64,000 nucleotides of DNA from Lethocerus indicus (lineage: Eukaryota > Arthropoda > Insecta > Hemiptera > Belostomatidae), in assembly GCA_019843655.1 (NCBI GenBank), contig JACDQD010000010.1, positions 7,547,637 through 7,611,636 on the forward strand, given 5' to 3'. A program made the position numbers and the translations under genes. The notes beneath the pieces are model-generated. The model was given only the letters and a program-made list of their open reading frames with translations, had not been told where the DNA came from and searched no databases. Below are positions 39,101-51,624 of this stretch, one piece after another (position 1 is the stretch's first letter; every line of letters begins with the position of its first letter).

Positions 39101-40249
39101 TGATAATGAAATTTTTTTATTTATTCAAATATTTATGAATGAATGGATTGATGCCTAGATTTTGAAATCAAACACCTAAGCAGATTATCTATGTTAAACT
39201 TCGGGTCGAATAATTTAATTAAAATAATTACTATATGCGGTATATTTCATATTAATCTAAGAAATTAATAGGTTTACATAAAAAAATATTCACATTTACT
39301 TAAGTTAGAATTATATTTACAAGAACCCGATTCCGAGAAACAGAATTTACATTTCGGTCACGTATTTCCTTGACGCCAAATCAGCTTAGTATTTCAACAC
39401 TCCGCAGTCGCTTCAACACGACAATCTTTTTCCATTGTATTCCTGTCTTGTATCATAAAATTAAAGTTCTTATATAACATTTTTTTATTTTAATCGAAAC
39501 TGCAGAGAGAACCGGGGAGAAACTGCATCATCATTAGTACAGCTTGTGACCAAATAAGCGAGTTAATTGCTCATCGTTTTTTTAAATTGATAAATTGTCG
39601 TTTTCATAAGAGCATTGGCCCGAACAAGGCAATTGGAGGCACGAAATCGCTTAATTAATCACGTACTACATGACAGAGAGTGAATGGTGTGACATATTTT
39701 GTTACACTGCTTTTTTCACTGAATTTTCCCTATTGAGTTGTCGGTACATGTTTAAAACAGCCTTTGAACTGATTAAACCGTACTAGATTAAACGTTAAGA
39801 GTGCTGCATCAAGAGATTTTTACTGTAAATTAAAATGCACCAAGTGCATATGAAAATGTGGTCCTCGAAACGGTCCCGATGGGAAAAGTTCCGGGGGGGG
39901 GGTTGTCGAAACTGATTCATCTCAAATGAATTTTATCATTTTAGTTTGTATTTTTTATTTATTCCACTAACTTCCACGCGTTCTAGGGTTTCGACTTTCA
40001 TCCATATCTCGCCTTCTAAATTTCACACATACAAAATAAATGCTCTCAGCGGGACCGCAACTCTTTGGGCCAAGACTCATCTTGAGGAAGATAGCCTTAA
40101 CTATCACTTTGTATTTCGTGAGGGATGTTCAATGTTATATGCCGCTGTATAAGTTTTCTTCTGTATTAACGTGAAATGGGGATGTTGGTTGATTGGGTCT
40201 GTACACCACTCCAGGCACTGTGTGTAAATAACGGTCTTATTTGACATTG
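36111..40249. other. Intergenic DNA without a recognised gene
   Basis: No coding exon is supported. A promoter-like cluster lies at 38280-38640 (separate entry). A run of ten G residues occurs at 39893-39902. The rest is mixed sequence with AT-rich stretches at 39100-39330. Confidence 0.5.
38280..38640 (+). promoter_or_regulatory. Promoter-like GC-rich cluster with TATA box and E-box (candidate)
   Basis: A GC box (GGGGGCGGTCCC near 38346) is followed by a TATA-like TTTATAAAA near 38371. Further GC-box-like runs follow, then a CACGTG E-box at 38498-38503 and a 7-bp inverted repeat (GGCATCA 38508, TGATGCC 38522). A GTGAGT donor-like sequence lies at 38637. The spacing would suit a plus-strand start near 38400 and a non-coding first exon ending near 38636. 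No downstream exon with a recognisable product was found, so it may equally be an enhancer or chance. Confidence 0.28.
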
Positions 40250-40405
40250 ATTAGTTCATTCACTCGCCTGGTTAACATCGGTGAAAGTGTAGCTCTCATA
40301 CCGCTTGGCGACTGGTTCCTTAAAATTAACCTCTGTTCGTTTATTTCCTATTCATCGTTGGTCCCTTCCACAAACCTTCGTTCTTGGAGATATCTTAATA
40401 CAATA
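40250..40405 (+). repeat. Unnamed interspersed repeat, copy C
   Basis: GTGAAAGTGTAGCTCTCATA and CTTGGCGACTGGTTCCTTAA align with copy A 27411-27455. CGTTGGTCCCTTCCA and ACCTTCGTTCTTGGAGAT align with the copy A region around 27491-27520. A GCGGTGGGAGGGACCC block at 40576 may be the next part of the same copy, displaced by about 130 bases of inserted or diverged sequence. Confidence 0.5.
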
Positions 40406-42452
40406 TTGTCATTAATTTCCCTGGTTCTTTTACTAATCCCACTTCAAATTTAAACAAATAAACTAAACCTTTTTATATTCGTTTTTTGTATTGATAAGCG
40501 GATATGATTGCCGTAGGTATTTTATAATTCTATACCCGTACAAGCACACAGAGGCCGAAAATTCGATCCATCATGCGGTGGGAGGGACCCAGTTGGAGTG
40601 AATCCAAATTGAGTTTCGACTTCAATCTTTAGTTTTAACCGTTTTACGGTTCTTTTTTCCTTCCATTTCCTTTTCTACCAGTCTTCCTACACTCTCTACC
40701 GCTTCCAATTTTTGTTCCGTAATATTTCTTAAAGGGAGTAGTCCTCCTTCGGCCTGACGGAATTACCAAGTCAGAAAGAAAGAAAACTCGAAAGCGAAAA
40801 ACTTCGACGAAAATCTTATATGTTAGTGCGTAACGTTTTCATATATAGGGTTTAGTTTCCCTCAGAACTTTGGTATCATGGTAGTGGAGACATTGATGCG
40901 CGTGGTGGTGATGATGAACCTGATATTCGGGAAAACAATTACCTCAAAATTGCATTCCACACAGCCCGTCCTAAATTATTTCATCGTGGGCTCGTTGATG
41001 ATAGTGGATACTTCACCAGATATCTGAGCGTCTCATCTATTCAGACGGGAATATGAATGCCGAACGAGGGATCCTACAGGTAAAATTCGCTTTAAAGTGA
41101 CTGACGGATGGATTTATACTGGCACTTAGGGACGTCCTATAACTGGATAGGGTTTAAGAGCTCGTATTAACGCGATCTTATCCCTGCGCCAGCGCGTAGC
41201 GTCGAGATAAGTTAATGAGAGCGGTATTCACAGAGAAGCAACAGGTGAGCCCCTACACGAGCCCCTCCCCCCCACTATAAAATAGCATAAGGCCATAAAC
41301 ATACGTAGTGCCATGATAAAGCCCCTGGATTGTTCTCATAAAAAAAACTACCACCTGAATGCCAAGTAATAGGTCTATTGCAAAAATCATTCAGAGTAAA
41401 TTCCCTAAGCCAATATAAACCTTTAACAGTACTGAAGGTCGGATGAGAAAATATATTGAAATGAAATTTCGTCGCCGTGTGATTGTGATTTTTATCTTGT
41501 GTTATATTCGCGGAAATTTCTGATGTCTTTGTTGCGAGGTGTTCCCAAAGTGATACTGCTGTTTATCCAGCCTCGTTCTTGGCGAAGAAACTTTCCGAAG
41601 CACCGTGTTTACCCTCAATAAATCGTATTTCTGCGTCCGGGATTAAAATTCGAACGGTACATGAGACAGTTCATCAAATATTAATCCGTCGTCCGTTCGC
41701 ACTGCCGTATTGGAAGCGGTGCCCCATATTCGATATTCACGCCGCCCCTCGAAGTGGTGATTCAAGATGCCATGAATTTCGGATTTCGAGAGTGAACAAA
41801 CAGGCTAAACCATTCATCGTTTCATTGCGCTGCAATGCAAGCGTTAAGCATCGCGTTATCTTAATATCATTTATTTGTTCTCAAAAATAATTTACTAAAG
41901 GAGGAGGACAACCCCCTCTACATGTGATTGCACTGAAATATCATATTATCTTTCATACTATCATCTAATATATACTCTGTCCCCACTCTCTGATTCGGTT
42001 CTATGATCTCATTGTTTATTTTCCTTTAATGTACTTTGTAATCTTAAACAGTTTCAGAAATCCCCGCACGGTATGTATGTTTTATATCTCCCTAATAAAC
42101 GAATTCTATTATCCGTATTAATCCTGTGAACTGAAAGATAGATTTTTCCTTTTGTGAAAAATCGTAAATGCCTTCAATTACACCAATAAAATTCATAACC
42201 CTCAATATATCTCCAGTCTATTTCGGTTTAGTAGACACATAGCTTGTAGGGGAAGGGGGAGCGTAAGCATATGTAAGAGCATTCATGCATATAGTATGCG
42301 GATGGGAGGCGAGAGTGTGATAGTGGCTGGCGGTAGGGACACGCACACATCCCCCTCTCGGTGGAAAATATTCAAAGGGCGTATGATGGGGGGCTAACAG
42401 CAGCGCCTCTAGACTTCAGGAGGAGCATCATGATGGGATGGGCTCCACGGCA

Positions 42453-42513
42453 TCCCTCCCTATATCTCTCCCTCCCTCCCTCTCTCTCTCTCTCTCCGTC
42501 TCTCCATCCCTCT
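42453..42513 (+). repeat. (TC)n-rich pyrimidine tract
   Basis: CCCTCCC-type units followed by about eight TC units and further C/T-rich sequence. It explains the Arg/Glu-rich minus-strand open frame across it. Confidence 0.9.
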
Positions 42514-43418
42514 CGGGATAAGTGAGGGAAGGGTTGGAGAGGGGAAAAAAATGATGGCCCCGGTCGGGTCGAGAGGCGGCTCATTTCCTTAGAGCTGCCC
42601 ACGGCCCGGCAGGCAACTGCCAATGAATTTGAATGTGGGTAGGGGAGCACCGCCGGCTAAAATTGCCCGTAACGAGACCCGGGGATCGATCACCGATCTA
42701 ACGGATTATCTGGGCCACCTTCCGGTGGGGTGTCCGCCGAAGCTTTGATTCAAAAAAATACGTCCCCTCAATTTTATTGGGGAACTAAATAGGTGTCGTG
42801 ATTTATATGGAGTCAAATTTGTCCTCGACTAAACAAGTATCAGTTCTTTGTCTTGTATTTTGTACTGTTTTTACTGTTATACTGTTCAAAATGCTTAAAC
42901 GAGCGGATTAAGTAGTGCCATCTTAATGGCGAAAGATGAAAATCAAAGGTAAAGGAGCAGAGATTGGATTGATTAATTGTGTAGCCGGTCTAGTGCATGA
43001 AAGGTCAAATAGTTATTTGTATTTTACTAATTTTTTCGTTTAATATATTTGTTTCCGTTATCGCCACACGTTCGGACTTATGTATTATTCATTTTTTTCC
43101 AGACCGAAATAGACCCCGCATGGCAGAATCCGCCCGGGCTGTAATTACGACGATAACGACACACTTTTATTGGCGGATATAGAATTTCCGTGGATCGCGT
43201 TTCATGTATTTGTTACCACGGCGGCCGCTAGACCGCTTGGAGTACTTCGTACCCCGCATTGCAGGTTTATGCAGTCCTCCATGTTCGGCACGCCATAGCC
43301 GAATAGGCTGAACAGTTGCTAAGCGCGGTTGGTAGGGGGAGTGCTCCGGACGAGATAAAGAGACGAACGTGAGCTCGCGATACGTGAATTAAGGCCGAGC
43401 GTTACACGAACAATAGCA

Positions 43419-43433
43419 ACACACACACACACA
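43419..43433. repeat. (CA)n microsatellite
   Basis: About seven CA units. Confidence 0.9.
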
Positions 43434-43679
43434 ACCAATAACACCGGAAATTTCTCAAAACTTTCATATCTCTAATCTTGTATGTTCAATACACGACAAT
43501 TCTGACCCTTGCTTGTAGTGGCAAAAGGACGATACTCGGAATATCTAATAGTCACATTCGGGTCTAGGAGGAAATCATAGGAAAATCATCTAATGGTGGA
43601 CAGAGGAAAGCAAAACGATGATCCTCGCGTAACTACAAACCGGTATCTTAAATTAATATACATTATGTATAGTCTAGCC

Positions 43680-43704
43680 CAGGGGTCGGCGTTAGCCCGC
43701 GGGG
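43680..43704 (+). mobile_element. hAT-like terminal sequence (remnant)
   Basis: CAGGGGTCGGCGTTAGCCCG followed by CGGGG resembles the CAGGGGTCGGCAA...CGCGGGCC end of a common hAT-type DNA transposon class. The preceding 8 bases, GTCTAGCC, fit a loosely TCTAGA-centred target preference. The matching opposite end was not found, so this is either a solo end or coincidence. Confidence 0.3.
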
Positions 43705-45654
43705 ATATATTCATTTTTATATTACCTACTACATTTTAATGTTTTCTTAAATAAATTGAATAAATTTACCAAAACAACTTTCATTCTATCTTTTGTAGCT
43801 CGCCGCATATTTTTAGACCAACTCTTCCCACAGGAATAATTCACATTTATTATAATATGAAGGAGAAATCGCCGGTAAAAGTAACTAGGAGCGTGAAATG
43901 TTAATTGGGAAATTCCGAAAAGCGAACTAGGTCACTGGGAAACCTTAAAAACTCTGATTCAGTCCTGCGCTCTCCTTCTATTGAAACTTAATTTTCCATT
44001 CGATTTGTCAATCTTTACCTAACTGAGGATCTTTTAAATCTGAAAAAAGGTATTTTCACCGGATGCAATATTGGTTTAAAACCCCATTCTGAAACAAGTC
44101 AACAAAAAAATATTGTCATCTAATTTTGTAAGTGATACGTAGTATTTAATTCAAACTTATAAATAAACTGACTATTTAAACGTTACATTACAGATCATCT
44201 ACAATAATGGTTTTAGAAATCGGAAATTTTGTGTTATTCCTGATAAATCGGCTCCAATGGCATTCTGTCAGAAAATTAATGAAACAGTAACATATAAGAA
44301 TTATATAAGATATAAAAATATAGTTTATACAATATATTCCCGGTTTATCGGCTGTTTCCAGTGGCGGGGGAATATTTGTAACATTTTTCCACTCCGTCAC
44401 CGCTTTCCTGTTGCCGTTGGCATAAATTATCGGCTAACTTTAGTCAAATAATTAGGAAGACAGTTGAGCCAATTAGATGGTTCGGGGTGGGAGGGGGCCT
44501 CGAGTGTTGATTTCCCCATCCTCACCGGCCGTTATAGTTAATAATTAGTTCGTAGTCAATTAATGCGCTTTGTTGACCACCCCAATCCCCAAATACGGGA
44601 GCAGCGGAGGCGTGGGATTCCAACCGCGCGGAAGCGTACAAACAGGGCACTGGACGCGACAGTCGACAGCCAAAAAAACAAACTGTTGTTTTCTCTGTAT
44701 TGCAATACAGGAAATGTTTTTTTTTTAACTGCTACCACCGGCCCTTTTTTGGTTTACGTCCGACTTTACGGTATATGGCGAATATGGAAGATATAGAACG
44801 TAAAATGGACGTGTCATTTAACTGTTAATATAAATTTGGCTTCCAATGTGCGGAAGAATGTTTTGAAAGATCCGCGGCCAGAATTCGAAGGCTTTTCCTG
44901 GATCTGCGCTCTTTTCATTTAATTGCAGTCCTGGGAACGGTTTGAAAAGTCAATTCTACGTCGTGAGACGTCAAGTATGTTCTCGAGAACATTATTTAAA
45001 CAAACATTTTTATATTAGACTTAATAGCAAACTTATTAGACGTGTTGTGCCTTTGACTAACTTACACCGGAGGAAGTCTTGAAACACAGAACACAGTAGC
45101 GAAAAACAACGAATAAAAATGTTTGTGAAGTAATATACGAACGCATTTTTGTAGGAGCAGTCCTTTTGTGCTCCAAGGAAAGAGCAACGGAGTCGACCTT
45201 TTTTTCAAGACCTTGTCTAATTTTATTCCACACAAAGGAAATGATAAGAACGGAATATATATGAAAACATAATCTAGGCGAAAAATTAATTTTGTAATTT
45301 ATACATTTTCATTGGGACCGGTTAGAAATAATACTTATAGTAAAATTACTATGGTGGAAAGTCGATCCAGTTGTAAATTTGAATCGATTAACAGTATTGA
45401 TCTTTGCTAACTCCAGTGTACTCATTATTGCATTCAATTTCTGTTTTTCTACTGTAGAGTATTAGTGATGATCCCAATAGCAGGGCGGGCTATTTGAACG
45501 GGGGGAGGAGTGTTCGTGGAAAAAGTTGGTTCCGGCGTCGCCCAATTCTGCCGCCTTATCCAAGCAATCTGCCCGGGGTTCAATCTTTGATGGGAGTTAA
45601 TCCCATCGAATCCCCACTTAATCTTGGGCCTACAAAGACCCCCCGGCCGAGGGC

Positions 45655-45714
45655 CTCTCTTTCTCTCTCACTCACTCCCTCCCTCTCGCTCTCTCTTTCT
45701 CTCTCTCTCCCTTT
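45655..45714 (+). repeat. (CT)n-rich pyrimidine tract
   Basis: About 60 bases of CT-dominated sequence with CACTCACTC and CGCT interruptions. It produces the Ser/Leu-rich stretch in the open frame at 45494-45847. Confidence 0.9.
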
Positions 45715-48700
45715 CGTGTTTGCTTTAGTGATCCTACTCCTTGTTGTCGGGCGGTCTATCTACTCGTCTTCGCCACTACCGGGGCGGTTGGTTGGGGAAA
45801 GGGCGGTATCGTCTGTCCGGGGGCCGACGACCTTCGCCAATCGATAAGGACCACTGCAAATTTAATTGAAAATACCGCGATGTAGGTGGCGGAGCCGTTC
45901 CCGAGGACCCCACATATCGCGGTTTTATTCACGGAACACAAGAGGAACATAAAACTTGACAGGCCAACTAAATCCGCAGAAGCTGAACAGGCTGTAAGAA
46001 CAGGACACCCTAGAATTTGAGGAAACGAAAAACAATATGATTATTAGGGAGGCGGTAGAGATACAGGAAAACAATTTCACTAAGGATGGTTCAGTAATAC
46101 GAGAACAAATAAGTTGTAATTAATGAGGATTAACGACGCTCCATATAGACCTATTGATCCCCAATTGATCTACTCTTCAGTCGGTACTGAGTCCACGGAC
46201 GATGGAACCAGTAAGAGTACTGAAACCACGTACTGAAATCCCGGAGTTGCAGCAGGTGGTGAACCACCGCCAACCGAGGTTCTTCCCACAGTATTGCGCG
46301 ATTCCACCGGAAGTTAGTCAGCCATAATGTTTAAGACTGTCATAATATCGCGGATATTTTCCGAACCCACGTGGACCCCACTAAGTGTGGGGGGAGGGAT
46401 TTCTTCCGGAAGGACGAACACGCAGCTCCCGTGCGACAAGAGTGCAGAACAATCGAGAAGAGAAACAAAAGTCTCATAATCCGTCTAAAATTGGAATAGT
46501 CGTATGAAGTTCTATACAACCATGATCAACCTAGAGGGTGGGGAATCACGCGATTTTCCAATCCCTCACAAATTTATAACTTAAACATTAATAAGTTATA
46601 GTAATAATTCAGAGTTTATCGTGTTATTTTCATAAAAATTGTATTTATCCTGCGTATTCGTTGTTTCGGAATTATTTGCTATATTAAGATCTTAGGGAAT
46701 TATTTAAAGTATCCCCATATGTTTACACACACAAATTGGTTCGAAATATACTTTTGAACATCGAACAATAGGTTATATTAAAAGCGGTATTTGTTAAAAA
46801 GAAACCAATGTGACCTTAAACCACGTCCATGTACCCCCACAGCGAGGCCCTTTCAACGGCCCCGTTTTTTCGGGATTTCTCTCACCTTTCTCCCGCTCTC
46901 TCTTCATGGTCTCCCATCACTCCGACCGCCTACTAAGCTTAGTCCGAACAACTAGACCGGGAATTAAAGGAAAAGGAGAACGGATCGATCTTCCGAATAA
47001 GTTATCCTTTGGACATAACCGTAAGGGTCGTGTGTACGATTCCAATGCCAAGAGAACAATTTCCTCGCTAATAGACAATCCCTCTGCTGGAATGCATTAG
47101 TCATTCATGTCAACATAAATAATGTTGTAATTAATACTTGTCTTGAAGACGGCTTAAAGCTTTCTAAGTCATAGACTTAGTCGGATGCTTGAATTCATTC
47201 TCTTTCATTCACGTGTAGTCCGTTCTCCTTATTGAAACCTTTACAAAAAGGCTGAGAGAATATTTTCCCTTCTTTCCCTACCAATTATTCGATGATGATG
47301 CGTGGACAAGAGTCGACAATTAATTTGTCCTTTTTTTTCTTAACGTTTCTGACTTTCTTATAACGAGGTTTTTCAAACTTTTGTTCTCCTGCTCAACCCC
47401 CCAGGGAGGTTGAGAGGGGTGGGGCTCTCCCGCCCCAATAAAGAAAGTTTTAAAGTTGAACTCGAACAAAGAAATTATAATCCAAGCCCGACAAGGAGGA
47501 GGAAGAGGGGAGAATTGACAAAAATCATATTTTACGCCTCCCAACTTTGAGGCCGTTTAATTTTGTTGACAATTCGTATACACTCTGCGCGCTCCAAAAT
47601 CGAATTAGCCGAATCGTCTCTGGAAGGTAGGGCGATTTGGGACCGTGGCTAGATTGTTCTAAATAAAAAATTATTAGAAATCCAGAATTGTTCCTACAAA
47701 ATATCGGTTTCGCGCACGGTAATGAGGCCACTAATGAGGCTAAACTGGCTATTCTAGTATATGATAAATTAAAAAATAATTAACCTTGTAGTTTATTCGT
47801 TTCACAGTGTCAATGTAGTTTTCACGAAAATTTCACGCAGCCAGTAAATTTTTGAAATACTAAGTAATACTGTTGTACGGAAATCGATCGCGTCATTTGA
47901 GGTTTTCCTATTTTGTAATTCTTCCGAAATTCATTCTTCCAAATTATCTTGAATTATCGGACTACTCGACCGCCTTTAAAAATCGGGTGGAATGAAATCT
48001 CAAGCTGGCCCCGCTACATTTTGTTTTTATTATTAAGAACGGGAAATAATACCGGTTCTCCCCGAGGTGTAGGAAGTGGAAAGAGACAGACGGCGGAAAG
48101 GCAATAGGAGGAGGGGTGATTTGGAAGTAATTAATTGAAGTCGACAGAAATATTAGCCAGTCAAGTCGAGAACTGAGACGAGTCATTCGCCCACAAGTCT
48201 GCCACGGAAAAGTCGTCCCAGCGCTCAGTTCTATTCAAGGAAAGGTAACCGAGAAGTTTCCCCTGAAAGCACTTTCGATAATTGAAAAAATTAATAAATG
48301 GGTTTCTTTCCCCGCCAGTACCGCGTGTCTCTGCGATGATGGAATTCGACATACAACATTCTAATGAAATAAATAAAATTTCCGAACCGGATATGCGTAA
48401 TTAAATATCGAAAATGGATAATTAAGCTCTCTAATCGTCGCAAGTGAGCGCCGGAAAAAAAAATAATATGTTGGGTTAATTTTGAAAAACATGTCCCAGA
48501 TGTGCTGTAAAGTCTGTATCACGTTGATTCCTATACTATGGATTTAAAACTTAATATTTGCACTGCGGGATGTTATTCAAGGTATTGGAACGTGGCGAGG
48601 GAGGCGGGGTTCAACCCCGCCGTATTTATATTAAATAAACAGCCGGCTAAAAGACAAACATTTTCAGAAACAACTCACTTCACAACCGACGCTCTACTTC

Positions 48701-48943
48701 CTCGCGTTGATTTGAACATTGCTTTTTCTTTACATTTTTTTAACTTTTCACTATACGTCATGCTTTTTGCAACTTCCCGATATGAAAACGGGGATTGAAT
48801 GCCTCGCGTACAACGAGTGCCGTAGAAAGACATATTTTTGAAAAGGAATTCAGTTCAGGGTCTTCCGACCCTCTAATGTTATGTTTAAAAACCAGGAGTG
48901 GTACGTTTAAATTTCTCCGGTGTTATTCGAAACGATACACGCA

Positions 48944-48970
48944 AACAGAGATAATCAAATTATCTCTGTT
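48944..48970. repeat. Perfect 12-bp inverted repeat with 3-base loop
   Basis: AACAGAGATAAT (48944-48955) and ATTATCTCTGTT (48959-48970) are exact reverse complements separated by CAA. Pairing stops outside this stem, so it is too short for a microRNA precursor. It may be a MITE centre, a protein-binding palindrome or chance. Confidence 0.9.
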
Positions 48971-50739
48971 GTCGAACAGACGATTTAATGTATGTGTAAT
49001 CCATTATATTTCGACGGAGAGAGATATTCGTGTCAAAATAATACATTCTCGAGTTCTGCCAGAGCGTTTTCGGTTTCTCGCCATCCTCAGTAGAGTTGTT
49101 CAGTAGGTGTTGTTTAGCAGTTGCTAGTGTGGTACACGATGACAAGCAGAGACCGTTTTAGGATAAAGCGAAATAGACGAGTGGGGGCTGGAGATTGCGA
49201 CAACGATGGTACTGCGAGTGTTCGCGGGTCACCTAACAAATATTTTAAATTAAGCTAAAAATAGTGAGACATAACGAGGGGAAAAAACGTAATAGAAGAA
49301 AAAGGAAAATGAAGTCGACTCATTAATTAAACTGAGTGCAAAAAAAGCCCAAAACGTAGTTATTACCTCCTGAATTATTTTTCAAGAAATCTAATAAAAT
49401 GAACAAGTTTTCAAGTTATATACTGGTTAGTCCCGTAAAAGGAGAACTAAGGCATGTTATAGAAACTGAAACTACATATAGAATGATGTCTTTTAAACAA
49501 TTAAATCACAAGTGCGATAGTATTAATAGAGTAGTTAAATTCCCGTTCAATTTCTGACTGGATGAGTACAATAACTAAAGAGGCGAGTGAAGAAAGAATG
49601 TTTCATTCAAACATGCAAAATAATTTCTAATCTGGTGTTTCTTGATTACAACGAAAAACTCTGTCTAATTTTATTAATATAAAATAATAAGTACTATCTA
49701 TAGAAATTATATCCCAGAATAGATGTTATCCGCCCAATTGATGTTAGGGCTAAATGAGGGGCGGCGAAATGTATGTTAAATTACCTAACATTGACTTCTA
49801 CCACGTGACCATTACCGTTTAAATCTGTAGCGGGGAGAGGAAGAAAGCTGGGAAACAAGTGGGTTGAGGATAAGGTGATGTAACTCGGGCGTGATGTAAT
49901 GAGGTGTTGATGTAAAGATGGATTGTGCAGTTTGAAACTTCCTGGGCTTTGGCCTATGGCCGCTCATTAATTCTGAGTTCTATGCACCGCGTGACAGCGA
50001 ACGATGAAATGATTTTGAGCGATGGGACTATTCTCAGGGCCTCATCGGTACTTTAGGTAGCCGAAGCCGGGTTCCAGGTTAGATGCGACTGAGATACCTG
50101 TTAACCTCGTTGCCAATGTTAACAGGCAGCATTAAAGATGGTGCGATGGACTGGAATCTCTGTTTTCTCAATAGTGAAATATTTCAACTTTTATTTATGA
50201 CCGGCGCTTTTTCGCAGACGCTGCATGAAACGTCAAGCAGGTAATTTCCGCCCTCGGCCTATGCGTCATGTCACGATCGATTTGTGAGATGGAAGATGAT
50301 TCATCATCTTTTGCCCCTTAAGGGAAAATTTTGTTAAGCCTAAGTACATCCCTTATTTGATCGCTCTTTTATCACACTACCCTAGAACATAAGTAGCTTG
50401 GTTTCAGTATTATAATGAGGCAATTACGACTGCCCAACCGGCCGCTGTTTTCCCCAGAACTATATCGACTGTGTCAAGTTGTCCGCACCTAAAACTGTTC
50501 ACACAGTATGTGGTATTTTTTCTTTAGTTTTCACTCATGTCTCCTCTCGTTGATTTAGCCTTTTGCTAGACCGATTTCGGCCACACATATTCCAGCCATA
50601 CGTCTTCAGTAGCAGAATCCTTTCCGACGTGAAATAAAAATATCGAGTTTGGTATCCAAATCGTTTTACCCAATGGTTGCCAAACTCTGAGACTTGCTCC
50701 CGATCATTCTATCCGTACAGTATGTGACCAAGTTTCCGA

Positions 50740-50850
50740 AGTCCGTCCCCTGGAAAACGTTCGCCGGTCAGGGGCGGCTTGGTGGTTGCCCGGCCTCATG
50801 TATAAATAATGCGGCCGTGGGAGGGCCACTTTAAAGGGCTGATGGGCCCC
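50740..50850 (+). promoter_or_regulatory. GC box plus TATA promoter-like motif (candidate)
   Basis: A GC box (AGGGGCGGC near 50769) lies about 30 bases upstream of TATAAATA (50801-50808), with GC-rich sequence after it. No initiator or downstream exon is identified. The open frame at 50809-51072 is glycine-rich because of G runs and is not supported as a product. Confidence 0.2.
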
Positions 50851-50902
50851 AGTTCCCACAACCAGTTCACGACCTCCTATAAAGTTGTTTTTTACTTATT
50901 TA

Positions 50903-50925
50903 CAGAGAGAGAGAGAGGGGGGGGG
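50903..50925. repeat. (GA)n followed by G run
   Basis: About seven GA units run into nine G residues. Confidence 0.95.
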
Positions 50926-51185
50926 ATCTCCGCTAGTGGAGGTCCGAACGAAAATTATTGCCTTGTAAAAAATAAAACCGGGGGTGGGGGGCACGCCGCT
51001 GCCCTGAAATACAGACCGATAAGGTATTCGGATTATTGCCATGAGGGTGTGAGGGGTCACTCCTATGTGTAACTCGCCACTGGCAACGTTTTATTTTTTA
51101 AACATTTAGGTTCGGGCTCTGAAATTTTCGATTTGCCACTTGACAAAGCTTTTTTGTTAGCCTCGATTCTAGTGACCATTACAAA

Positions 51186-51197
51186 CCCCCCCCCCCC
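51186..51197. repeat. C homopolymer run
   Basis: Twelve consecutive C residues. Confidence 0.95.
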
Positions 51198-51230
51198 GCG
51201 AAACAAATATAAATATATTACAGTAGTTGC

Positions 51231-51276
51231 TCACTAATTGGTGTCACCTTCATGACGGGGGTTGAGCAATTAGTGA
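51231..51276. repeat. 10-bp inverted repeat
   Basis: TCACTAATTG (51231-51240) is the exact reverse complement of CAATTAGTGA (51267-51276), with 26 bases between. It lies 210 bases upstream of the dense inverted-repeat cluster at 51487. Confidence 0.85.
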
Positions 51277-51486
51277 AATGGACAATTTCGTGAGGGAGTA
51301 AATAAAAAGTCAATTAGTAACAGTAAAAAAAACTAGGATAGATGCATATTTATTAAGAACAATTAAATGTTAACAAAAAGAAAACGAAAAATATATTGTA
51401 CACTAATATGAAGTTTTACATTTATACAAATGTAATTTAGTTCTTCACAAAAATACGTTATTTTTTTAAGTTATAAAGCCTCCACG

Positions 51487-51624
51487 ATACTGACCTCCCT
51501 GCGCATTATCAGTATGGCCGGAAGGGAACTATTCAAGATGTGGCCCGAGGGCCAAAGCTCCAAGTCAAGTTTGGAGAGTTGGCACCTCACCCCCAACCAC
51601 ATCTCGGGGCTTTGTAGCCCGGAG
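51487..51624. other. Row of five short inverted repeats (structured element of unknown kind)
   Basis: In order: ATACTGA 51487 with TCAGTAT 51509; TGGCCC 51541 with GGGCCA 51549 (2-base loop); CTCCAA 51558 with TTGGAG 51571; GTTGG 51578 with CCAAC 51593; and CTCGGGGCT 51603 with AGCCCGGAG 51616 (one mismatch, 4-base loop). All are non-overlapping and consecutive. The segment is GC-rich against an AT-rich 5' flank. I do not recognise a known RNA or element. Confidence 0.4.

Larger units (their letters stand above)
40406..50739. other. Intergenic DNA without a recognised gene
   Basis: No coding exon is supported. CpG-dense stretches occur at about 42540-42760, 44460-44660, 45490-45850, 46380-46440 and 47950-48240. 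Low-complexity tracts, a hAT-like terminus and a strong hairpin are listed separately. The open frame at 42997-43182 begins with a hydrophobic signal-like stretch (VICILLIFSFNIFVSVIA), but it has no convincing continuation and is not called as a gene. Confidence 0.5.

Noticed and set aside
45494..45847. 117-codon open frame rich in Ser/Leu
   Set aside because: It is built largely from the (CT)n tract at 45655-45714.
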